From: Myxococcales bacterium
GTDB taxonomy: Bacteria > Myxococcota_A > Polyangia > Fen-1088
Assembly (NCBI GenBank): GCA_003161835.1
Contig: PMNO01000554.1
Span: 902 to 7,246, forward strand
DNA: 6,345 nt
Direction of reading: 5' to 3'
The position numbers and the translations under genes were made by a program. Of this stretch, positions 1-5,605 are shown piece by piece. Position 1 is the first letter of the stretch. Every line of letters starts with the position of its first letter. The notes under the pieces are model-generated. The model made no database searches. It was not told the DNA's origin and saw only the letters and a program-made list of their open reading frames with translations.

Positions 1-473
1 CACGTCTGCAGATCCTTGCAAGTGCCCTTGGGCGTGGCGCCAGTTCCGCCACCGCCCGCGCTGCCGCCTCTGCCGCCCTGTCCCCTGCCGCCTTGCCCGC
101 CGGCCGCCGGGGCGCCACCCGTCCCCGCGCCGCCACCCGAGCCGCCGTTGCCCCCGCCAGCGAGGACGCCGCCCGTCCCGGACACGCCACCGCTGGCGCT
201 GATACCCCCGCTGGCACTTGCGCCACCACTTGCACTTGCGCTGGCACCGCCACTTGCGTTGGCGCCACCGCTTCCGGAGCTTGCGCCACCGGTCGAGGAG
301 CCCGGGGCGCCGCCATTTTGGCCGGTGCCCCCGGTACCCAAGGCGCCACCCTGATTGGACGAGCCCCCGGTGCCCGCATTTCCGCCGTCGCTGCTGCAGG
401 AAGGCGCCGCTGCGCCAACCGCCAAACACAACGCGACAATCGAAGCTCGCATGCGGAATGCCCGAGCAGACAT
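1..473 (-). CDS. Secreted lipoprotein with Gly/Ser/Ala-rich linker, 5' part only (runs off left edge)
   Basis: This reading frame is open from an ATG at 473 to the left edge (157 codons plus 2 nt), so the 3' end is missing. The start is fixed by an AAGGAGAG Shine-Dalgarno with the AGGAG core 6 nt upstream; a second in-frame ATG at 452 lacks such a site. The N-terminus has a basic start (R4, R7, R9), a hydrophobic core around residues 12-23 and a candidate lipobox A-P-S-C26, followed by SSDGG. Residues 30-146 form a low-complexity linker of GG-A/S/T units, for example GGASASGG. A less repetitive sequence starts at about residue 147 (TPKGTCKDLQT), probably the first residues of the mature domain. 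Such lipobox-plus-linker proteins are common in myxobacteria and often carry hydrolase or binding domains, but the functional domain lies outside the window, so no activity can be named. The lipobox is imperfect (Pro at -2), so cleavage by signal peptidase I is an alternative. Confidence 0.8.
   Translation of the reverse strand, partial: MSARAFRMRASIVALCLAVGAAAPSCSSDGGNAGTGGSSNQGGALGTGGTGQNGGAPGSSTGGASSGSGGANASGGASASASGGASASGGISASGGVSGTGGVLAGGGNGGSGGGAGTGGAPAAGGQGGRGQGGRGGSAGGGGTGATPKGTCKDLQT
36..386 (-). repeat. Low-complexity Gly/Ser/Ala-coding imperfect repeat
   Basis: This stretch encodes residues 30-146 of the lipoprotein. It is built from imperfect short units of GGTGGC followed by GCAAGT/GCCAGC-type codons. 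The densest part (about 168-281) encodes near-regular six-residue units such as GGASAS, GGISAS and GGVSGT. It reads as a flexible linker between the membrane anchor and the mature domain. Repeats of this kind can change length by slippage, so unit number may vary between strains (inference). On the plus strand the same DNA gives a spurious proline-rich frame. Confidence 0.7.
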
Positions 474-477
474 CGTT

Positions 478-485
478 CTCTCCTT
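478..485 (-). promoter_or_regulatory. Shine-Dalgarno of the lipoprotein gene
   Basis: On the minus strand this reads AAGGAGAG. It lies 4 nt from the ATG at 473 (6 nt from the AGGAG core), a near-consensus ribosome binding site that supports that start over the in-frame ATG at 452. I found no convincing -35/-10 pair in the rest of the 474-664 divergent gap for either neighbouring gene. Confidence 0.75.
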
Positions 486-664
486 GGTTGGCGTGGCAAC
501 AGGTAGCTGCCGGCGACCCTACGCCACCCGCCCCACCGTGAGGCGAAACATGCAAGCCTGGATAGGACCGGCGGCGCACCGCCCGCGCACGCGGCCATTC
601 GCAGATCGCGGCCCGCGGTAGCGCAACTGATCGGATCGATTTTCGCAGCCGCGTGAGCTAGACC

Positions 665-1528
665 GTGGCCATGTCGTCACCTGGCGAACCACCCCGCGCC
701 GATCAGATGTTTCGCGAACGCGGCGGCGCGGCCTGGACCCTTTTGCAAGAACAGACGGACCTTCAGCTGGATCCGCTGGGGCGCGCCGCGATGGCGAAAC
801 TCATCCTGTCGCCGGGGGCGCGGGTGCTGGATGTGGGCTGCGGTTGCGGGCAAACCCTGTTGGAACTGGCCGAGCGCGTCGGGCCGACCGGGCATGTTCT
901 GGGCATCGATATCTCCGAACCGATGCTCGCGCGTGCCGCCGAGCGAATTGCCACGAGTCCCGAGATCTCACTTCTTTGCGCGAATGCGCAGACCCACCCG
1001 TTGCCGATTGGTCGGTTCGATGCGCTGTACTCGCGTTTCGGCGTCATGTTTTTCGAAGATTCGCGGGCGGCATTCACGAATCTGCGCCGGGCCTTGCGCC
1101 CAGGCGGACAGCTTGCGTTCGTGTGCTGGCAACATCCGTCTCGCAACCCTTGGGCCGACCTGCCGCTTCAGGGCGTCATGCAGGTATTGCCTGCGCACAC
1201 GCCACCTGCCTTTCTGAGCGCCGATTCCCCTGGACCTTTCTATTTTTCCAGTGAGGAGCGGGTCAGAGGAGTCCTGGCGGCTGCTGGATTCGCGGATGTC
1301 GCAATCGCGCCGCTTGAAATGCCGATCCACGTGGGAGGAGCGATGACGCTTGAGCAAGGCGTTGCATACTGCTGTCAGATCGGTCCCGCCGCGCGCGCCA
1401 TGGCGGATGCGGCGCAGGAGCTCCGTCCCGCCCTCGAATCTGCGATTTCGGCCGCCCTGGCGCCCTTCGTCAGCGCACGCGGGCTTTGGATGGATGCGGC
1501 CGCATTTGTTGTGACAGCGCGCGGGTAG
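665..1528 (+). CDS. Class I SAM-dependent methyltransferase (Methyltransf_11/25-like)
   Basis: The 287-residue product has the Rossmann-type SAM-binding core. Motif I is VLDVGCGCG at residues 54-62, the acidic residue after strand beta-2 is D82 in GIDIS, and a FDALYSRFGVMFF segment (118-130) fits motifs II/III. LRRALRPGG (140-148) is the usual post-III signature. The N-terminal ADQMFRERGGAAW...Q...LDPLG segment matches a family of small-molecule/ubiE-like methyltransferases that begin with a Trp/Gln-rich helix before the SAM core. The C-terminal third (from about 155) should form the substrate cap. The substrate cannot be read from the sequence. The start is uncertain: GTG at 665 has a weak GTGAG 7 nt upstream, while ATG at 671 is two codons downstream with no better site. 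The gene is divergent from the lipoprotein gene and converges on kinase A, so it appears to be monocistronic. Length is normal for the family and no key motif is missing. Confidence 0.88.
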   Translation: MAMSSPGEPPRADQMFRERGGAAWTLLQEQTDLQLDPLGRAAMAKLILSPGARVLDVGCGCGQTLLELAERVGPTGHVLGIDISEPMLARAAERIATSPEISLLCANAQTHPLPIGRFDALYSRFGVMFFEDSRAAFTNLRRALRPGGQLAFVCWQHPSRNPWADLPLQGVMQVLPAHTPPAFLSADSPGPFYFSSEERVRGVLAAAGFADVAIAPLEMPIHVGGAMTLEQGVAYCCQIGPAARAMADAAQELRPALESAISAALAPFVSARGLWMDAAAFVVTARG

Positions 1529-1553
1529 TGGTCCTCTAGCCGACTTTTCGCGG

Positions 1554-1584
1554 CGGATCCGAATCAAGGATTAGAAAGGATCCG
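1554..1584. repeat. Inverted repeat at the convergent gene junction
   Basis: CGGATCC (1554-1560) and GGATCCG (1578-1584) are perfect 7-bp inverted arms with a 17-nt spacer. The spacer itself contains AATC-AAG-GATT, which could extend the fold. It spans the 42-bp gap between the methyltransferase stop and the kinase A stop and overlaps the last codons of kinase A. The position suits a bidirectional transcription-stop hairpin, but there is no T-tract on either side, so an intrinsic terminator is only weakly supported. Confidence 0.3.
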
Positions 1585-3523
1585 ACGCGTCGATTGGCCG
1601 CCTCGTTCGCGGCGGCCGCCCCAGGGTCGAAATCAGTCCGACGGGCGAGGAATTCACCTGCGCTATCTCCTCGGACGGAGGCAGGATGTCGTCGTCCGGA
1701 TGGCGCATACGCCCGTGACCTCGAGGCGGCTCATCGTTCTGCTCTGCAGGAGAGCCGACCTCCGGAACGCGCGTGACAGTTCGATCATCCGCGGTTTCCG
1801 ACGCCTCGCTGCGCGACCGTCCGTGAACCGTTCGGTTGACCGTGACATGATTTCGGACAGAGTCGCGACCCGTTGGCCGCGTGGGAAAGGCATAGGAATA
1901 CTCCTCACCCAGCGGGGCCGTCTTCTCGTCCGCACCCAGCTCGGGAGGCTTCGGCGGAGCCGGCGCGTCACGCTTCGCCTCACTCCACGTCGGTCGGTCG
2001 CTCGGCCTCCTCGGTCCCGGGGATGTCGTTGAGATCTTGTCGCCCACTGACCGAGTCGCCGCCGCCCAGAGGCCACCCGCGCCCAACAACATCGCTGTCG
2101 CGGCGGAAAAGCCAATGACAACCGACTTCCAGGGACGACGAACGGCCGGCCGGAGGTAGACGGTCGTCTGCAGAGCTTCATCTTCAGGTTCGATACCTTC
2201 CGAATCGATCGATTGGGAATGGTCCTCGGCTGACGGCTCGTAAGGCTCCTCGGCCCGTGCCTCCGCGGCCCTGGAGATTGGCTCAACGCTGACGATGCAC
2301 TCGGGACCAATGGCTTGCGTGTGCCCAGATGACGAGGCTTCATCCTCGCCCCAGATAGCGGCCAAGCTCCGCCCCGAGGTTCCCTCGCCGAACCGGAACG
2401 GCGGCGGTAGGCGCGGCGGCATGGCAGGGGCTGGCGGTAGCCTGGGCGTCAAGCCGGGCATCGACGCGCGGCGCGGCGGCCTATCGGGCCCCGATGCTGA
2501 CCCCGGGGCTCCAAACGAGATGGCCACCTTGTCGGCGCCGAGTCGCAGTGCGCGCACGTTCTTGTCGATCAAGGCTTGCCGCGCGGCCCGCTCTTGCGCG
2601 AAGGCGAGCGATACGATCTTGCCCAGATGACGCGCGTGCGAGTCATCACTGCCCGGAACCAATCGCTCGATCTCGGCGGCGAACTCCGCGGCCGACCCGA
2701 AACGCATGTCAGGATCTACGGCCAACGCCCGCGCGCAAACCCTGGACAATCCCTCGGGGGGCTGGGCACCTGTGGGCAAGGCACGAATGGGCGCCCGAGA
2801 CATCAGATGGCGAATGATGGTCGCCTCGCTCAGCCCGAGCCAAAGGCGCCGGCCCGCCAGCATCTCCCACAACATCACGCCGGCCGAAAACACATCCGCG
2901 CGCCGATCGATTCGTGTGCCCCACAGTTGCTCGGGCGCCATGTACGCCACACGGGCGCCCGCCCCCGTGGCTTCGCGCCCCGTCTGGCGTGTCGCGAACA
3001 GGCTCTTGGCCAAACCAAAATCCACCAGTTTCACCTGGCCGTCGTAAGTCACGACCACGTTTTGGGGGTTCAAGTCTCGGTGGACCACACCCAGCGGCGT
3101 GCCGGCGTGGTCCGTCAGATTGTGCGCGTAGTCCAGGCCCGCCAGCACATTCGCCAGGATCCGCAATTTCAGGGTCAAAGTGAGCCCACCGGAACGAAAC
3201 AGCCGCTCCATGACCCGCTTCAACGGTTGCCCGCCCAGATACTCCATTGCGATAGCGGGGCGCTTCGGGTCCTCCAAGACTTCGTAGGTCTGAGCCACGT
3301 TGGGGTGATTCATGAGGGCGCTCAGGCGCGCCTCTCGCAGAAACATCGCAACGAATTCCGCGTCGGACGCCAAGTCCGGCCAGATTCGCTTCAGTACGGC
3401 CAACCTCGTGACGCCCCTACCCACACGCATCTCCGCCAGAATGACCTCCGCCACGCTTCCCCGACCGAGCGAAGCGATCGACCGATAGCGCGAGAACGTT
3501 TGGGGCAGAAGAAGGGATGTCAT
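1571..3523 (-). CDS. Membrane-anchored Ser/Thr protein kinase (kinase A)
   Basis: The 650-residue product has a Hanks-type kinase domain at about residues 13-290. Landmarks are the P-loop GRGSVAEV (20-27), VAIK-type lysine K45 (AVLK), alpha-C glutamate E64, catalytic loop HRDLNPQN (148-155, D150 and N155), DFG 168-170 and APE 196-198. It should phosphorylate Ser/Thr on cytoplasmic proteins. Two features deviate from the Hanks consensus: Asn replaces the catalytic-loop Lys, and Arg191 sits where GTxxYMAPE normally has Thr. The P-loop also has S-V where kinase B has G-M. A conserved DDSHARHLG...RQALID segment (293-320) follows, then a Pro-rich linker with two PRLPP units, one transmembrane helix (about 467-489, preceded by RRPWK), and a 160-residue charged, Pro/Arg-rich tail with no recognisable sensor fold. 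N-in/C-out topology is expected. The ATG at 3523 has only a weak AAGAAG upstream. It is divergent from its paralogue kinase B. Confidence 0.93.
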   Translation of the reverse strand: MTSLLLPQTFSRYRSIASLGRGSVAEVILAEMRVGRGVTRLAVLKRIWPDLASDAEFVAMFLREARLSALMNHPNVAQTYEVLEDPKRPAIAMEYLGGQPLKRVMERLFRSGGLTLTLKLRILANVLAGLDYAHNLTDHAGTPLGVVHRDLNPQNVVVTYDGQVKLVDFGLAKSLFATRQTGREATGAGARVAYMAPEQLWGTRIDRRADVFSAGVMLWEMLAGRRLWLGLSEATIIRHLMSRAPIRALPTGAQPPEGLSRVCARALAVDPDMRFGSAAEFAAEIERLVPGSDDSHARHLGKIVSLAFAQERAARQALIDKNVRALRLGADKVAISFGAPGSASGPDRPPRRASMPGLTPRLPPAPAMPPRLPPPFRFGEGTSGRSLAAIWGEDEASSSGHTQAIGPECIVSVEPISRAAEARAEEPYEPSAEDHSQSIDSEGIEPEDEALQTTVYLRPAVRRPWKSVVIGFSAATAMLLGAGGLWAAATRSVGDKISTTSPGPRRPSDRPTWSEAKRDAPAPPKPPELGADEKTAPLGEEYSYAFPTRPTGRDSVRNHVTVNRTVHGRSRSEASETADDRTVTRVPEVGSPAEQNDEPPRGHGRMRHPDDDILPPSEEIAQVNSSPVGLISTLGRPPRTRRPIDASDPF

Positions 3524-3720
3524 GGCTTCTTGTCATTCGCTCTTTACCAGCTGCACGCTGTTCCTTGCGTCACAGTTGAGACACAGCATGAGGCGCAGCT
3601 CCGCGAGAAGGACTCCTCATGGCGAGAGCGCGCGGCTGACATTGCGATAGCGGCTCCGTTTGAAGTTGTGACGCACGTTTTACAAAGCGCGTCAGCCGTC
3701 CCCTGTTAAAGACCTTGGTG
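3524..3720. promoter_or_regulatory. Divergent control region between the two kinase genes
   Basis: This 197-bp non-coding gap must hold the promoters of both kinases. Besides the mirrored TGTGACGCA elements (separate entry), each side has a T-rich/A-rich box nearer its start: TGGTAAAGA on the minus strand (3541-3549) and TGTTAAAGA on the plus strand (3704-3712), matching at 8 of 9 positions. A further 7-bp dyad, CATGAGG (3587-3593) with CCTCATG (3615-3621), lies off-centre. TTGAAG (3660-3665) and TACAAA (3681-3686), 15 nt apart, are a poor sigma-70 candidate for kinase B. No consensus sigma-54 promoter was seen. Confidence 0.5.
3566..3675. repeat. Mirrored TGTGACGCA motif ahead of both kinase genes
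   Basis: TGCGTCACA at 3566-3574 and TGTGACGCA at 3667-3675 are perfect 9-bp inverted copies separated by 92 bp. Each reads TGTGACGCA in the direction of its own gene. They end 42 nt before the kinase A ATG and 45 nt before the kinase B ATG, and their midpoint (3620.5) almost coincides with the middle of the gap (3622). Shared regulator sites, or a remnant of an inverted duplication, are both possible. Confidence 0.6.
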
Positions 3721-5472
3721 ATGTCACCACTTTTGCGGTCACCGACGGACCAACAGACGGGCCTTTCCGAGATCCCTTTGCGCTACCGACCAATCGGTCA
3801 AATCGGACGTGGAGGCATGGCGGAGGTGATCCTCGCCCAGATGCGCGTCGGCAAAGAGCTGTCCAAGCTCGCCGTTCTGAAGAGCATCTGGCCCCACCTG
3901 GCGGTCAAGCCCGAGTTCGTGTCGATGTTCCTGCACGAAGCTGGCCTTTGCACCGCGATGAACCATCCCAACATCGTGCAGACCTACGAGGTCCTCGAGC
4001 ACACGGAACGACCGGCGATCGCGATGGAGTACCTCGACGGCCAGCCCCTGGCGCGCGTTCTGAATCGCCTCGTCGGTCCCGACGCGCTCAGCATGACGCT
4101 GCGGCTTCGAATCGTCGCGCAAGTGCTGACGGCTCTCGACTACGCTCACGAGCTGTGCGACTTCCGTGGTGCACCCCGCGGCATCGTCCACCGAGATGTC
4201 AACCCGCAGAACGTCTTCCTGACCTACGGCGGCCAGGTCAAGCTGGTCGATTTCGGCGTCGCCAAGAGCCTGTCCAGCGCAGGCCAACCGCGAGCCGGGG
4301 CGGTGCACGGAAAGCTGGCCTATATGGCGCCGGAGCAACTCCGCGGCGAAGACGTGGACCGACGCGCCGACATATTTTCGGTCGGTGTCTTCCTGTGGGA
4401 GATGGTCGCGGGACAGCGCCTGTGGCAGGGCATGCCCGAAGCGACGATCATCCATCACCTGATGAGCGGAACGCAAATTCCGCGAATTCCGGCGACAGCG
4501 ACGGTACCAAAGGGGCTGGACGAGGTGCTCGCGCGAGCCCTCGCCCACGATCCGGCCGATCGCTTCGCGACGGCGGCCGAGTTCGAAGCTCAACTCGAAC
4601 CCCTGCTGGCCGGCAACGATGATTCCCACGGCCGCAGGCTCGGGCACGTGGTCTCGCTCGCGTTCGCCAACGAACGATTGACTCGCCAGGCGCTGATCGA
4701 AAGATACCTCGCAAGCGAGGCTGCCACGAAGGACGATCCCAGGCGCGAGGACAGCTACCCTGGCGGAGAAACACCTGCACCTCCGGCATTCCTTCGGGCG
4801 CTACGACCCACGCGTCCAACGCCGGGAGGCGCCTGGACGCTCACGGATCCCTTCCCGGCCACCGAGCCTCCTGCCGCCGCGGAGGCGCCGAACCAGATCG
4901 TCGTTCCCCTACCGCCAGAGAGGACTCCGGGTCCCTTCCGGCATCGTGCGCGGGTAGCCCGGATCATCCCCGCCGCCCTCAAACGAGGGCATTGGATGGC
5001 TGTGGGGGTAGGCCTTGCGCTCCTGCTGGTGATGGGTGCGTTGGCCTTGTTTTGGCCCGCCGGCCCCGGCGCGGCGGCGCCCGGGAACGCGGTCTCGCAC
5101 GCAAAGACGGATGGAATCGTCAGCCAGCCTCCCGCGGCCGTAATCATCGCGCCGCTCCATCCTCGTTCGGTGATTCCGTGGCCCCTGCTCATGCACCCCG
5201 GGGCACCGCCGGAATCGCAGCACGACCCCGCGGCCATCAGCCGCGAAGGCGAGGCAGACCGGCGATCGCCCGCGAGGCACGGGGGACGAAGCAACCAATA
5301 CGACGACGGCGCGCCACGGCAGCGCGCTCGCGAGCGGCGCGCTGCCGTGCGAACAGGGAAGGTCCACCCGGAGCTGCCCTATTCCGAGGACGAAGTACTC
5401 GAACCCACCATCGATCTGCCGGAACCTGCTCGTTCAGCTCAGCCGCTGCCGGCCCGCTCGCGGGGAGACTGA
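3721..5472 (+). CDS. Membrane-anchored Ser/Thr protein kinase (kinase B), paralogue of kinase A
   Basis: Counted from the ATG at 3721 the product is 583 residues; TTG at 3715 and GTG at 3718 are in-frame alternatives and no strong Shine-Dalgarno decides between them. The kinase domain (about 22-298) has P-loop GRGGMAEV (29-36), K54, alpha-C E73, catalytic loop HRDVNPQN (157-164, D159 and N164), DFG 177-179 and APE 203-205, so it should be active. As in kinase A, the catalytic-loop Lys is Asn (N161), and a basic residue (K198) replaces the usual Thr of GTxxYMAPE. The segment NDDSHGRRLGHVVSLAFA...RQALIE (299-326) is nearly the same as in kinase A. A Pro-rich linker leads to one transmembrane helix (about 425-446, preceded by KRGH) and a 137-residue Pro/Arg-rich tail outside the membrane with no recognised sensor domain. 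The kinase domain is about 60% identical to kinase A by eye, while linkers and tails are not alignable, apart from a weakly similar acidic patch after an HP pair near each C-terminus. Confidence 0.93.
   Translation: MSPLLRSPTDQQTGLSEIPLRYRPIGQIGRGGMAEVILAQMRVGKELSKLAVLKSIWPHLAVKPEFVSMFLHEAGLCTAMNHPNIVQTYEVLEHTERPAIAMEYLDGQPLARVLNRLVGPDALSMTLRLRIVAQVLTALDYAHELCDFRGAPRGIVHRDVNPQNVFLTYGGQVKLVDFGVAKSLSSAGQPRAGAVHGKLAYMAPEQLRGEDVDRRADIFSVGVFLWEMVAGQRLWQGMPEATIIHHLMSGTQIPRIPATATVPKGLDEVLARALAHDPADRFATAAEFEAQLEPLLAGNDDSHGRRLGHVVSLAFANERLTRQALIERYLASEAATKDDPRREDSYPGGETPAPPAFLRALRPTRPTPGGAWTLTDPFPATEPPAAAEAPNQIVVPLPPERTPGPFRHRARVARIIPAALKRGHWMAVGVGLALLLVMGALALFWPAGPGAAAPGNAVSHAKTDGIVSQPPAAVIIAPLHPRSVIPWPLLMHPGAPPESQHDPAAISREGEADRRSPARHGGRSNQYDDGAPRQRARERRAAVRTGKVHPELPYSEDEVLEPTIDLPEPARSAQPLPARSRGD
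5315..5349. repeat. Perfect 13-bp inverted repeat inside the kinase B tail coding sequence
   Basis: CACGGCAGCGCGC (5315-5327) pairs perfectly with GCGCGCTGCCGTG (5337-5349) across a 9-nt loop. The loop side overlaps a 12-bp palindrome, CGCTCGCGAGCG (5325-5336). The element lies about 120 nt before the stop and encodes the Arg-rich stretch RQRARERRAAVRTG. No T-tract follows, so it is not a standard terminator. In RNA it would be a very stable GC-rich hairpin. Confidence 0.7.
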
Positions 5473-5517
5473 TATACCAGACAACTGTCTTGCCGATTGA
5501 CCTTTGTGGAATCCGGT

Positions 5518-5528
5518 TCGGGACCCGA
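5518..5528. repeat. 11-bp dyad just upstream of the metY -35 box
   Basis: TCGGG-A-CCCGA is a perfect 5-bp dyad around one central base, ending 2 bp before the -35 hexamer at 5531. Beyond one mismatch, the next flanking bases also pair (GG/CC-type). The one-base centre makes an RNA hairpin unlikely. A protein-binding site, for example for an activator, is possible but not established. Confidence 0.3.
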
Positions 5529-5530
5529 CC

Positions 5531-5559
5531 TTGACGACATTTCGCGTGTCTTGTATACT
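5531..5559 (+). promoter_or_regulatory. Sigma-70-type promoter of the metY-like gene
   Basis: TTGACG (5531-5536) and TATACT (5554-5559) each match the housekeeping consensus at 5 of 6 positions, with an optimal 17-bp spacer. It is the clearest promoter in the window and stands in an AT-rich island within GC-rich DNA. Transcription should start near 5565-5568, giving a leader of about 40 nt before the ATG at 5606. Confidence 0.8.
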
Positions 5560-5575
5560 AAATTTTAGTCTTCAA
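5551..5575. promoter_or_regulatory. 25-bp dyad operator candidate over the metY -10 box and start site
   Basis: The core ACTAAA-T-TTTAGT (5557-5569) is a perfect 6-bp dyad around one base. Outer TTG (5551-5553) and CAA (5573-5575) mirror it exactly, giving 10 of 12 paired positions over 25 bp. It covers the -10 hexamer and the expected transcription start, so a bound protein would block initiation. Size and an ACTAAA/TTTAGT-like core resemble sites of Rrf2-family regulators (IscR type 1, CymR), some of which control sulfur genes. That assignment is inference. Confidence 0.5.
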
Positions 5576-5594
5576 TAGCGAAACGCCCAGGCGC

Positions 5595-5599
5595 GGAGG
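5595..5599 (+). promoter_or_regulatory. Shine-Dalgarno of the metY-like gene
   Basis: GGAGG lies 6 nt before the ATG at 5606, an ideal spacing. An in-frame ATG at 5600 directly abuts this site with no room for initiation, so 5606 is the better start. Confidence 0.8.
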
Positions 5600-5605
5600 A
5601 TGCCC

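Noticed and set aside
16..354. Proline/alanine-rich open frame on the plus strand
   Set aside because: It is the reverse-strand reading of the Gly-rich lipoprotein linker; the minus strand has the signal peptide and Shine-Dalgarno.
968..1567. 199-codon open frame on the minus strand opposite the methyltransferase
   Set aside because: The sense frame has all SAM-binding motifs; the antisense product has no recognisable features.
3551..3575. Possible sigma-54 promoter or CRP-like site (TTGC, TGTGA) between the kinases
   Set aside because: No GG element sits at the correct spacing from TTGC, and TGTGA has no TCACA partner 6 bp away; the mirrored copies are 92 bp apart.
2576..3709. 377-codon open frame on the plus strand opposite kinase A
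   Set aside because: It overlaps the kinase domain in antisense, and the protein shows no known motif. Long antisense frames are expected opposite GC-rich genes with strong third-position bias.
3739..4647. 302-codon open frame on the minus strand opposite kinase B
   Set aside because: It is the antisense image of a clearly conserved kinase domain and parallels the shadow frame opposite kinase A.
5473..5495. Possible terminator after kinase B (AGAC-AACT-GTCT)
   Set aside because: The stem is only 4 bp and no T-tract follows.
5600..5602. Alternative metY start two codons upstream
   Set aside because: The Shine-Dalgarno directly abuts this ATG, leaving no spacer, whereas the ATG at 5606 has an ideal 6-nt spacer.
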